From NCBI GenBank assembly GCA_900769815.1, contig CAAGID010000010.1, positions 1 to 56,904 on the forward strand: a DNA stretch of 56,904 nucleotides. The letters run 5' to 3'. The notes below the pieces were generated by a model. The model made no database searches, was not told the origin of the DNA, and saw nothing but the letters and a program-made list of their open reading frames with translations. This DNA comes from Clostridia bacterium (GTDB lineage: Bacteria; Bacillota; Clostridia; Christensenellales; QALW01). Shown piece after piece: positions 35,261 to 43,476 of the stretch (its first letter is position 1; each line of letters opens with the position of its first letter). A program made the position numbers and the translations under genes.

Positions 35261-35530
35261 TAAACCCGCAAAGATATTAAATCTTCGCGGGATGATCAAT
35301 ATATTTATGACCACGGTACCACCCGTATTGCCCAATATGAGCCACTCATTAAGGTTCAATTAAACCCTTGTTCTGTTACGGGAACTCCCGAAGCCTCTTA
35401 CTTAATTTCCGAAGCCCTGCTCCGATACGAGACAACGTAAACACTGCCTATCGCCTCGCACCAAACGGCGACTCTCTGAAAGTGCATATTGCTTACATTT
35501 AATATCTTCATCGCATTTAATTTTTAATTT
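35261..35530 (-). promoter_or_regulatory. T-box leader, specifier read as Leu (CUC)
   Basis: T-box core GGGTGGTACCGTGG at plus 35309-35326. The terminator pairs plus 35265-35275 with 35281-35291 (11 bp, one G-U), then a TTTATTTTTTT tail. Stem I shows AGAGAG and GGUGCGAGGC at the tip, base helix UGC/GCA, kink strand GAUGAA, lower helix GAUA/UAUC and upper helix UGUAAGC/GUUUACG. One base (G) above UAUC is CUC (plus 35429-35431). This agrees with the LeuA-like gene downstream and calibrates the other two leaders. Confidence 0.92.
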
Positions 35531-35536
35531 TTAATA

Positions 35537-35565
35537 ATGATATAACAAAATAGTGTATCTGTCAA
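35537..35565 (-). promoter_or_regulatory. Promoter of the Leu T-box unit
   Basis: Minus strand TTGACA (plus 35560-35565), 17-base spacer, TATCAT (plus 35537-35542). Confidence 0.75.
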
Positions 35566-35602
35566 ACGCTTTTTTAAATTTTATAGAAAATAATTATATA
35601 AA

Positions 35603-36394
35603 TTATTCATTTAATAAATACAAAGCATTTTTGTAGGCTATTTTCTCTTTATCAGTATTTGAAATATTAAGTTCCAAGAATGCTTCTGCTTCTTTTTGAG
35701 GGTCCCATATGGGAAAATCGCTGCCGAAAAGCACTCGTTCTGCACCGTAGGAATTTATATAATATTCCATTTTGCCCTTTTCCATAAACATATGGCTTGA
35801 GCAAATATCAACAAAACAATTTGTAGGCTTTAAAAGTTCAAGTGCCTCATCAAAAAGCATCCAGCCACCTAAATGTGCTCCTATTGCAGTTAATTTGGGA
35901 AAATTATCAAGAACACGCCTTAAACGGCGTGGGTGGGAATAGTCATACCGAGGGTCTCCGCAATGAATCATTATAGGTAGTTTACCTGAAATTTCTTCAT
36001 ACATAGGAAAAAGACGCTCATCATCTATATTAAACTTCTGTGTATCGGGATGAATTTTAACGCCTTTAAGTGGCGAATCCTCAATAAACTTGATTTCATC
36101 AATAATATTTTCCATATTAATGTGAATAGTGCCGAAGCCGTAAAATTCAGGATGATCATTTACTTCATTTAAAGCGGCTTCATTTACGTGGCGGACAGTT
36201 TCCGCCTTCAAAGCAACAGGTAAAATAACGAAGTTTTCAATTCCAGCATTTTTACCGCAATTAATTAAAACTTCACTAGTACCCACAAAACCGCCTAAGC
36301 CTTCAGTAAGACCATAAAAGCCTATAACGTTCTCCGTTGCTTTTTGTGCAATTTTTTGGGGATAAACATGTGTGTGAAAATCAATTATTTTCAT
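35603..36394 (-). CDS. Amidohydrolase-2 family metal hydrolase or decarboxylase
   Basis: 263 residues, TIM-barrel amidohydrolase. The metal ligands are visible in order: DFHTHVYP (HxH), GVKIHPDTQ, MIHCGDP, GAHLGGW and FGSDFPIWDP (late Asp). This family includes decarboxylases acting on aromatic or other carboxylates as well as hydrolases, so the substrate is open. The gene overlaps the PHP phosphatase by 4 bases (ATGA) and is the last gene of the histidine operon, an unexpected partner for that pathway. Confidence 0.85.
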   Translation of the reverse strand: MKIIDFHTHVYPQKIAQKATENVIGFYGLTEGLGGFVGTSEVLINCGKNAGIENFVILPVALKAETVRHVNEAALNEVNDHPEFYGFGTIHINMENIIDEIKFIEDSPLKGVKIHPDTQKFNIDDERLFPMYEEISGKLPIMIHCGDPRYDYSHPRRLRRVLDNFPKLTAIGAHLGGWMLFDEALELLKPTNCFVDICSSHMFMEKGKMEYYINSYGAERVLFGSDFPIWDPQKEAEAFLELNISNTDKEKIAYKNALYLLNE

Positions 36395-37197
36395 AAGTCA
36401 ATTTCTTTGATGCCTCCAGCATCTATAATACATCTTTTTGCAAAACCTACTTTTTTAGCGAGTTTTTCGGCTTCATCAAAATAACAGTCAAGATAATCCT
36501 TGTTATGGCAATCGCTTGAGAATATAATTTTTCCGCCATAATTTTTAATCATTTTCAAAATATTTTCGGAAGGATACGGTGTTGTTCTGTAACCACGTGC
36601 GATGGCGCCTGAATTTATTTCAAATGGCACGTTATACTTTACAAGTTTTTTTACTGCTTTTTCTGCTAAAAACAAATATTCGTCTGTTTCTTCAATATTT
36701 AAGCGTTCAAAGTTTTTAGAAAGCAGGTCAATATGACCTATAATCTGGCACTTCGTTATTTCGCATACCTCAGAAACGTTTTCATAATATTCTTTTGCAA
36801 ATTCAATAAAACTACCGTTATAAACTTCTTTTAATAAATTTTCAAATTCCTCAATACTGCCATCAACGGGATAAAACTTTTTTCCCCTTAGAATATAATG
36901 GCTTGAACCAATAACGTAATCAAAGGAAGAAACGTGGTCAGTTGAAATAATATCCTGTTCAACACCTAAAAGAATAAGTATTTTATCTTTATACTTTTCT
37001 TTAAGTGCAGTTATATCTTCAACGTATTTTTTTGTGTTCTCAAGTGACATACAATAAGATTCATCTTTATCAGTATGACCGTGACCTGAAAAACCTAAAA
37101 CGTTAAAATTAAGTTCTATAGCTCTTTTAACCATTTCTTCCGGCAAATTTTTACCGTCACAATAATAGGTGTGAGTATGATAATTTTCTTTTATCAT
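36391..37197 (-). CDS. hisK: Histidinol-phosphatase, PHP type
   Basis: 268 residues. PHP-domain metal motifs: NYHTHTYYCDG at the start, FSGHGHTD, GVEQDII, GHIDLL, EINSGAIARG and FSSDCHNKDYLD. Removes phosphate from L-histidinol-phosphate, the step before HisD. It replaces the HAD-type phosphatase domain found in enterobacterial HisB. The 4-base overlap with the upstream hisIE shows operon membership. Confidence 0.88.
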   Translation of the reverse strand: MIKENYHTHTYYCDGKNLPEEMVKRAIELNFNVLGFSGHGHTDKDESYCMSLENTKKYVEDITALKEKYKDKILILLGVEQDIISTDHVSSFDYVIGSSHYILRGKKFYPVDGSIEEFENLLKEVYNGSFIEFAKEYYENVSEVCEITKCQIIGHIDLLSKNFERLNIEETDEYLFLAEKAVKKLVKYNVPFEINSGAIARGYRTTPYPSENILKMIKNYGGKIIFSSDCHNKDYLDCYFDEAEKLAKKVGFAKRCIIDAGGIKEIDL

Positions 37198-37841
37198 TGC
37201 ATTTTTTCCTGCTTAACCTTATGGTCAATTATATGGCGTGATGCAAGTTCTTTTTGAATGTCTTTAACGGAAATTCCCATATCAACCATTAATACCATTA
37301 CGTGATAGGCTAAATCGGCAATCTCGTAAATAGTTTCCTTTTTGTCATCAGCCTTACCGCCGATAATAACCTCGGTACTTTCTTCTCCTACTTTTTTCAA
37401 GATTTTATCTCTGCCCTTTGAAAAAAGATAGGTTGTGTATGAACCTTCCGGCATATCGTTTTTTCTGCCCTCAAGAAGATTATAAAGTCCCATTAAAGAG
37501 AATTCTTCCTTGTCTTCAGCCTGAAATACCTCATTATAGAAGCAAGAATCACTGCCAGTATGACAAGCAGGGCCTTCCTTTTCAACAACAACAGTTAATG
37601 CATCATAATCGCAGTCAGCAGTAATTGAAACAATATTCTGATAGTTTCCGCTTGTTTCGCCTTTACGCCATAATTCCTGACGGCTACGTGAAAAAAAGCA
37701 GGTTCTTCCCTCTTTCATTGAAATTTCAAGGCTTTCCTTATTCATATAAGCAAGCGTTAAAACTTTTTTGGTAAAAGCATCAACAACTATCGCAGGGATG
37801 AGCCCCTTTTCATCAAATTTAAGTTTATTTACATCTATCAT
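37194..37841 (-). CDS. hisI: Bifunctional phosphoribosyl-AMP cyclohydrolase / phosphoribosyl-ATP pyrophosphatase
   Basis: 215 residues, HisI+HisE fusion. The N-terminal cyclohydrolase has VLTLAYMNKESLEISMKEG, FFSRSRQELWRKGETSGN and the zinc ligands in DCDYDALTVVVEKEGPACHTG. The C-terminal all-alpha pyrophosphatase domain has SYTTYLFSKGRDKILKKVGE and IYEIADLAYHVMVLMVD. Catalyses the second and third steps of histidine synthesis. Two bases downstream of hisF. Confidence 0.96.
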   Translation of the reverse strand: MIDVNKLKFDEKGLIPAIVVDAFTKKVLTLAYMNKESLEISMKEGRTCFFSRSRQELWRKGETSGNYQNIVSITADCDYDALTVVVEKEGPACHTGSDSCFYNEVFQAEDKEEFSLMGLYNLLEGRKNDMPEGSYTTYLFSKGRDKILKKVGEESTEVIIGGKADDKKETIYEIADLAYHVMVLMVDMGISVKDIQKELASRHIIDHKVKQEKMQ

Positions 37842-37843
37842 AA

Positions 37844-38602
37844 TTAAAGCCTCACTTCAATATTATTTTTCTTTAAATCTTTTTTTAGGTCTTTTATATC
37901 AATTTCGCCAAAGTGGAATACAGATGCGGCAAGACCTGCGCTGATTTCGGGAACTTCATTAAATAAATCAATAAAATCCTCAGTTTTTCCCGCCCCGCCT
38001 GATGCAATTACGGGAACGTTAACAAGCTGGCATACCTTCTGAAGCATTTCAATATCAAAGCCTTTTTTAACGCCGTCTGTATCAATGGAATTTACAACGA
38101 TTTCGCCTGCACCCATATCACAACCCCGTTTTACCCATTCTAAAGCATCAAGACCGGTGTTGTCTCTGCCTCCTCGGGCAAACACCATAAAAGAACCGTC
38201 AACACGCTTAATATCAGCAGATAAAACAACACACTGACTGCCGTAACGTTTTGCGGCTTCTTCGATTATTTTAGGGTTTTTAATTGCACCTGAATTAACG
38301 CTTACTTTATCTGCGCCGCACTTTAATACGCGATCGAAGTCATCTAACGTATTGATTCCTCCGCCTACGGTTAACGGGATAAAAATATTCTTTGCACATT
38401 CCTTTAAAATATCGGTAAAAATCTTTCTGCCGTCGCTTGAAGCAGTTATATCATAAAAAACAAGTTCATCAGCACCTGAGGAAGAATAGAACTTGCCAAG
38501 CTCAACAGGCGAAGAAACATCTCTTAAGCCTTCAAAATTAACACCTTTAACTACTCTGCCATCTCTTACGTCAAGGCAAGGAATAATTCTTTTTGTCAGC
38601 AT
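37844..38602 (-). CDS. hisF: Imidazole glycerol phosphate synthase, cyclase subunit
   Basis: 252 residues, (beta-alpha)8 barrel. Catalytic Asp residues in PCLDVRDGRVVKGVNF and NSIDTDGVKKGFD; phosphate sites VTVGGGI-like (PLTVGGGINTLDD) and ASGGAGKTEDF. Uses ammonia channelled from HisH to form imidazole glycerol phosphate and AICAR. Overlaps hisA by 7 bases. Confidence 0.97.
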   Translation of the reverse strand: MLTKRIIPCLDVRDGRVVKGVNFEGLRDVSSPVELGKFYSSSGADELVFYDITASSDGRKIFTDILKECAKNIFIPLTVGGGINTLDDFDRVLKCGADKVSVNSGAIKNPKIIEEAAKRYGSQCVVLSADIKRVDGSFMVFARGGRDNTGLDALEWVKRGCDMGAGEIVVNSIDTDGVKKGFDIEMLQKVCQLVNVPVIASGGAGKTEDFIDLFNEVPEISAGLAASVFHFGEIDIKDLKKDLKKNNIEVRL

Positions 38603-39312
38603 CCCGTAACCTCCAAAGCTTTTTTAAGGTCTATTGCTCCCAAATAATACGCTTTGCCTATTATTGCACCGTAAAGATTCATATCCTTTAAAGCAATAAT
38701 ATCATCTATTGAGTTTACACCGCCCGAAGCAACAATATCAATTTTATATTTTTGTGAAAGTTCCTTATATAACTGACGGTTTGTGCCAAGCATAGTGCCG
38801 TCCTTTGAAATATCGGTACAAATTACAGTTTTAACGCCTAAATTTTCAAGTTTTTTAAAGAACTCATCAGTTGTAACGTCAGCAGTTTCCGTCCAACCCT
38901 TAATTGCAATATTACCGTTTAGGATATCAGCACCAACGGCAACATGGTTACCAAACTTTTTAACTGCATTTTCTAAAAATATCGGGTCTTTTACTGCCGA
39001 AGTACCTAAAATTACACGCATAACACCTGCATCAAGATACTTTTCAACAGTTTCCATTGAGCGTACTCCCCCGCCTATTTCAGCTTTTAATCCGGAAGCT
39101 TTAACAATCTTCCTAACCGTTTCAATATTAGGCGTGTCTCCGTTTTTTGCACCTTCAAGGTCAACGATATGTATATACTCACACCCTGCATTTTTAAAAT
39201 CTTGAGCGACCTCCCAAGGCTTTTGAGAATACACGGTCATTTCATCATATTTGCCTTTAAAAAGGCGGACTGCTTTACCTTGAAAAAGGTCAATAGCAGG
39301 AAAAATTAACAT
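38596..39312 (-). CDS. hisA: ProFAR isomerase
   Basis: 238 residues, barrel homologous to HisF. Catalytic AIDLFQGKAVRLFKG, IGGGVRSMETVEKYLDAG, CTDISKDGTMLGTNRQL and ASGGVNSIDDI. Performs the Amadori rearrangement of ProFAR to PRFAR. Between hisH and hisF in the usual order. Confidence 0.97.
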   Translation of the reverse strand: MLIFPAIDLFQGKAVRLFKGKYDEMTVYSQKPWEVAQDFKNAGCEYIHIVDLEGAKNGDTPNIETVRKIVKASGLKAEIGGGVRSMETVEKYLDAGVMRVILGTSAVKDPIFLENAVKKFGNHVAVGADILNGNIAIKGWTETADVTTDEFFKKLENLGVKTVICTDISKDGTMLGTNRQLYKELSQKYKIDIVASGGVNSIDDIIALKDMNLYGAIIGKAYYLGAIDLKKALEVTGC

Positions 39313-39322
39313 AAAAAATACC

Positions 39323-39934
39323 TCACTTAACTAAAGAAAATCCCTTTAAAATTTTTAGTCCGATTTCGCCGCTTTTTTCAGGATGAAACTGACAGCCAAA
39401 CACGTTATCCTTCTGTACTGCAGCAGTGAACTCAATGCCGTAATCAGAAGTTGCAATTATGTTTTTCTTATCGCATTCAGCAAAATATGAATGAACAAAA
39501 TAAACGTAATCATTATCGAAAAGTTCTTTAAAAATCGGCGAATTATTATAAAGTTTAAGAGAATTCCAGCCTATCTGCGGAATTCTTAAATTTTTATCTA
39601 TTCTGCCCTCAAAGGGAACGATTTTACCTTCAATAAGACCTAATCCTTTATGAACGCCGAACTCATAGCTCTCATCAAATAAAAGTTGCATACCAAGGCA
39701 AATCCCCATTACAGGCTTGCCTTTTTTTACTTCTTTTAATAAAACTTCAGCCATACCTGAATTATTAAGTTTTTCAATGGCATCGCCAAAGGCTCCGACA
39801 CCGGGAAGAATTATTCTTTCTGCCCTGTCAATAACGTTTTTATCCTGCGTTACAACGGCTTCTTCGCCAATAAATTTAAATGAGGACTGTAACGAAAAGA
39901 GATTACCTACGCCGTAATCAATAATTGCTATCAT
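39323..39934 (-). CDS. hisH: Imidazole glycerol phosphate synthase, glutaminase subunit
   Basis: 203 residues, class I glutamine amidotransferase. Starts AIIDYGVGNLFSLQSSF; nucleophile Cys in MGICLGMQLLFDES, catalytic His-Glu in CQFHPEKSGEIG. Supplies ammonia to HisF. In the his operon, three bases after hisB. Confidence 0.97.
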   Translation of the reverse strand: MIAIIDYGVGNLFSLQSSFKFIGEEAVVTQDKNVIDRAERIILPGVGAFGDAIEKLNNSGMAEVLLKEVKKGKPVMGICLGMQLLFDESYEFGVHKGLGLIEGKIVPFEGRIDKNLRIPQIGWNSLKLYNNSPIFKELFDNDYVYFVHSYFAECDKKNIIATSDYGIEFTAAVQKDNVFGCQFHPEKSGEIGLKILKGFSLVK

Positions 39935-39937
39935 TTT

Positions 39938-40525
39938 TTATAAAACTCCTTTAGTGGAAGGAATTTCATCCTTAAATTCTTCATTTATCTTAACAGCCTG
40001 GGACATTGTTCGGGCAAAAGATTTAAAAATTCCCTCAATAATATGATGTGTATTTGTACCGTCAAGTTTTTTAATGTGCAAAGTAAGGTTTGCATGACGT
40101 ACAAAAGCATAGAAAAATTCTTCAACAAGCTCAGTATCAAAATCGCCTACACGCTTTTGGGGCATTTTAACACCAAACTTAAGATAGGCTCTGCCTGAAA
40201 TATCCACTGCGGTAAGAATAAGTGATTCATCCATAGGAAGAATCGTACTGCCGTAGCGATATATTCCCGCCATATCGCCTAAGCACTCAGAAAATGCTTT
40301 ACCTAAACAGATAGCAATATCTTCTGCAGTATGATGATAATCAACAAAGGTATCGCCTATACAAGTTACTTCAAGGTCAAAACGGCCGTGCTTTGCAAAA
40401 AGCGTAAGCATATGGTCTAAAAAGCCACAGCCTGTATCAATTTTACTTTCGCCCTTGCCGTCAAGGTTAAGTTTTAATGTGATGTCTGTTTCTTTCGTTT
40501 TGCGTTTAATAAATGAAGTTCTCAT
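39938..40525 (-). CDS. hisB: Imidazoleglycerol-phosphate dehydratase
   Basis: 195 residues, monofunctional. Mn-binding repeats CGFLDHMLTLFAKHGRFDL and YHHTAEDIAICLGKA in the first half, RHANLTLHIKKLDGTNTHH and IEGIFKSFARTMSQA in the second. Removes water to form imidazole acetol phosphate. Its ATG overlaps the hisC stop by 4 bases. Confidence 0.97.
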   Translation of the reverse strand: MRTSFIKRKTKETDITLKLNLDGKGESKIDTGCGFLDHMLTLFAKHGRFDLEVTCIGDTFVDYHHTAEDIAICLGKAFSECLGDMAGIYRYGSTILPMDESLILTAVDISGRAYLKFGVKMPQKRVGDFDTELVEEFFYAFVRHANLTLHIKKLDGTNTHHIIEGIFKSFARTMSQAVKINEEFKDEIPSTKGVL

Positions 40526-41580
40526 TTTTCCTCCAGAATCTCGGAAACCGCTTTAACTAAAGCATACATTTCCTCTAATGTACCGATTGTGATTCGGTTA
40601 AAATCTTTTATTCTTTCGCTTGTAAAATGTCTTACTAAAATACCTTTGTCCTTTAATCTTATATAAAGTTTTTCGCCTGAAATTTTATTATGTTTTGCAA
40701 AAATAAAGTTTGCATCGGAAGGCAAAACCTCAAAGCCTAGAAGTTCAAGCTCTTTAACGGTACATTCCCTATTAGCTATTATTGTTTTACAGTTATTGAT
40801 ATAGTACTCATTATCCATAAGCGATGCAACGCCTGCAATCTGAGTAAGGCGATTTACGTTATAAGGATTAGTTGAGTATTTTATTTTTTCAAGGTCTTTA
40901 ATTATTTCCTTTGATGCAAAGGCATAACCAAGTCTTGCTCCTGCCATTGACCTTGATTTTGAATAAGTACGTACAATAAGCAAGTTATCATAATTTTCAA
41001 GTAGCGGTAAAACTGTTGTACCTCCGAAATCAACGTAGGCTTCATCGATAAGCACAATATTCTGGGGATTTGATTTTATAATTTCTTCCAAGCAATTTAA
41101 ACCTAATGACATTCCCGTAGGTGCATTAGGGTTAGCAATTACAATAAATTTATTTAAGTTTAAAAACTTTTCATAGGGAACCGTAAAATCATCATTTAAG
41201 GGAATTATTGTTGCCTGAATATTATATAAATCAGCAAAAACCTTATAAAAACCGTAAGTAATATCGTTAAATGCGGCACCGTTCTCACCATATGCCATAA
41301 AAGCAAAGTTTAAAATTTCATCAGAGCCATTGGAAACAAAAACGTTTTCTTTTTCTACTCCATAAGTTTTTGCAAGTTCTTCCTTTAAAACCTTACTTTC
41401 GGGGTCTGAATAGAGTTTTAAATTTTTAACTGCATCTTTATTTACACATTCAACAACAATATCCGAAGGCGGAAACGGTGATTCGTTAGTATTTAACTTA
41501 ATATATTTTTTGTCCTGCGGTTGTTCGCCGGGAGTATATTCCTTTAAGGAATCATATTTTTTCGTTATAAATTTACTCAT
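40522..41580 (-). CDS. hisC: Histidinol-phosphate aminotransferase
   Basis: 352 residues, PLP fold type I. LNTNESPFPPS, FVSNGSDEILNFAFMAYG, IANPNAPTGM, LIDEAYVDFGG, the PLP lysine in RTYSKSRSMAGARLGYA, and a C-terminal Arg in RITIG. Transaminates imidazole acetol phosphate. Overlaps both neighbours by 4 bases. Confidence 0.96.
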   Translation of the reverse strand: MSKFITKKYDSLKEYTPGEQPQDKKYIKLNTNESPFPPSDIVVECVNKDAVKNLKLYSDPESKVLKEELAKTYGVEKENVFVSNGSDEILNFAFMAYGENGAAFNDITYGFYKVFADLYNIQATIIPLNDDFTVPYEKFLNLNKFIVIANPNAPTGMSLGLNCLEEIIKSNPQNIVLIDEAYVDFGGTTVLPLLENYDNLLIVRTYSKSRSMAGARLGYAFASKEIIKDLEKIKYSTNPYNVNRLTQIAGVASLMDNEYYINNCKTIIANRECTVKELELLGFEVLPSDANFIFAKHNKISGEKLYIRLKDKGILVRHFTSERIKDFNRITIGTLEEMYALVKAVSEILEEK

Positions 41581-42851
41581 TTTCTTGTCCTTATAACTGC
41601 ACTGTTAGCGTGTGCACCTAAGCCTTCCTTATTTGCAAAATAGAAAACGTCCTCAGCAACTTTTTCAAGTGCTGATTTAGTATAATAGGAATACTGCATT
41701 GTTTTAATAAAATCTTCAACTGAAAGAGGACTTGAAAATCTTGCAGTACCGCTTGTGGGAATCGTATGGTTAGGGCCTGCAAGGTAATCGCCTAATGCCT
41801 CGGGACAATATCTTCCCATAAACACACTGCCCGCGTGCTTAACGCTGTCAAGAAGACTGAAGGGATCATCTACACAAAGCTCAAGATGTTCAGGTGCAAT
41901 TTCGTTTGCAATATCTATTGCATATTTAATATCGGGAGCAACGATAATTTTACCGTTATTATCAATAGATGCACGGGCAATTTCCTGACGTTGAAGCTTT
42001 TTAAGCTGAATTTCTATTTCTTTTTGAACTTCTTTAGCAAGTTCTTCGCTTTCAGTTACAAGAACAGCACTTGCATTTTTATCGTGCTCAGCCTGAGAAA
42101 GAAGGTCTGCTGCAACAAATGAAGCGTTACTGTTTTTATCGGCAACAACAAGAATTTCACTGGGGCCTGCAATCATATCAATATCTACCATACCGTAAAC
42201 CTGACGCTTTGCTTCAGCAACAAAAGCATTGCCGGGACCTACAATTTTATCAACCTTTGAAATAGTTTCCGTACCGTATGCTAAAGCGGCAACTGCCTGG
42301 GCACCGCCAACTTTATAAATTCTGTCAACCCCTGCGATTTTTGCGGCGGCAAGAATAACAGGATTCACTTTACCATCCTTTGAAGGAGGTGTGGTAATTG
42401 CAATTTCGCTGCAACCTGCGATTTTTGCAGGGATTGAATCCATAAGCACAGTTGAAGGATATGCTGCCGTACCGCCGGGCACGTAAAGACCAACCTTTTC
42501 AATAGGGAGAACCTTTTGACCGATAACAACGCCTTCCTTATTATTTAAAATAAAACTGTTTCGCTTTTGCAAAGAATGAAACTCCCTTATATTTTCAGCC
42601 GCTTCCCTTAATATACGGATAAATTCAGGCTCTACAAGATTAAATGCTTCATCGATTTCTGCTTCACTTACTTCAATGTTTTCAAGTGCAGCGCCGTCGA
42701 ACTTTTGGGCATACTCCTTTAATGCTTTATCACCGTTAATTTTTACATTTTCAATTATACCTTTTACAATATCAGAAACGTCGCCCGTAGGGTTATTACG
42801 GGCAAAAATTTCATCATTTGAAACTGTACCGTATTTAAAAATCTTAATCAT
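41577..42851 (-). CDS. hisD: Histidinol dehydrogenase
   Basis: 424 residues from ATG 42851 with GGAGAG upstream; the frame extends to a TTG at 42866 inside hisG that is not needed. Signatures: GLYVPGGTAAYPSTVLM, KVGGAQAVAALAYGTET, VGPGNAFVAEAKRQV, MIAGPSEILV and the zinc/catalytic DLLSQAEHD, NEIAPEHLELC and GPNHTIPTSG. Oxidises histidinol to histidine with two NAD+. Overlaps hisG by 8 bases. Confidence 0.97.
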   Translation of the reverse strand: MIKIFKYGTVSNDEIFARNNPTGDVSDIVKGIIENVKINGDKALKEYAQKFDGAALENIEVSEAEIDEAFNLVEPEFIRILREAAENIREFHSLQKRNSFILNNKEGVVIGQKVLPIEKVGLYVPGGTAAYPSTVLMDSIPAKIAGCSEIAITTPPSKDGKVNPVILAAAKIAGVDRIYKVGGAQAVAALAYGTETISKVDKIVGPGNAFVAEAKRQVYGMVDIDMIAGPSEILVVADKNSNASFVAADLLSQAEHDKNASAVLVTESEELAKEVQKEIEIQLKKLQRQEIARASIDNNGKIIVAPDIKYAIDIANEIAPEHLELCVDDPFSLLDSVKHAGSVFMGRYCPEALGDYLAGPNHTIPTSGTARFSSPLSVEDFIKTMQYSYYTKSALEKVAEDVFYFANKEGLGAHANSAVIRTRK

Positions 42852-43476
42852 TTTTGCTCTCCACAATATGTTGTAATCTGTTTTTTATGTCGTTAATTTT
42901 TTCTTGCTTAAAACCATAAGACGACTTGTTTGCAATAAGTCTTGCACTTATAGAAACTATATCTTCAATAGGTTCAAGACCGTTTTCAAGAAGCGTTTTT
43001 CCCGTTTCAACAATATCCACAATAACGTCGGAAAGACCTAAAATAGGTGCAAGCTCGATAGAGCCGTTAAGGTGGATAATATCAATATCCCTTGCTTTAA
43101 GCTGATAATGCTTTGAGGCAATATTTGAAAATTTCGTTGCAACACGCAAGGTTGTTGCAGTATTATCCCTGAAGCCTTTAGGTGCAGCAACTGCCATACG
43201 GCATTTGCCCATATCAAGGTCAAGGAGTTCATAAACATCTGGCTCATATTCAAGTAAAATATCTTTACCTGCAACACCTATATCAGCCGCACCACGTTCA
43301 ACGTAAATTGAAACATCAGAAGGCTTTACCCAGAAATATCTTATACCCTTTTCGGGATTATCAAATGTAAGTTTGCGGTTATTTTCTTTTATAGAATCAC
43401 ATTCATAGCCTGCTTTTTCAAAAAGATCGTAGACCTTTTCGCCAAGCCTGCCTTTAGGAAGTGCAACGTTAAGCAT
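42844..43476 (-). CDS. hisG: ATP phosphoribosyltransferase, short form
   Basis: 210 residues: NVALPKGRLGEKVYDLFEKAG, AADIGVAGKDILLEYEPDVYEL, MAVAAPKGF and DIVETGKTLLENGL (PRPP loop). It lacks the C-terminal regulatory ACT-like domain, so it needs HisZ, encoded immediately upstream with a one-base overlap. Commits ATP and PRPP to the pathway; feedback inhibition by histidine acts through HisZ. Confidence 0.97.
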   Translation of the reverse strand: MLNVALPKGRLGEKVYDLFEKAGYECDSIKENNRKLTFDNPEKGIRYFWVKPSDVSIYVERGAADIGVAGKDILLEYEPDVYELLDLDMGKCRMAVAAPKGFRDNTATTLRVATKFSNIASKHYQLKARDIDIIHLNGSIELAPILGLSDVIVDIVETGKTLLENGLEPIEDIVSISARLIANKSSYGFKQEKINDIKNRLQHIVESKND

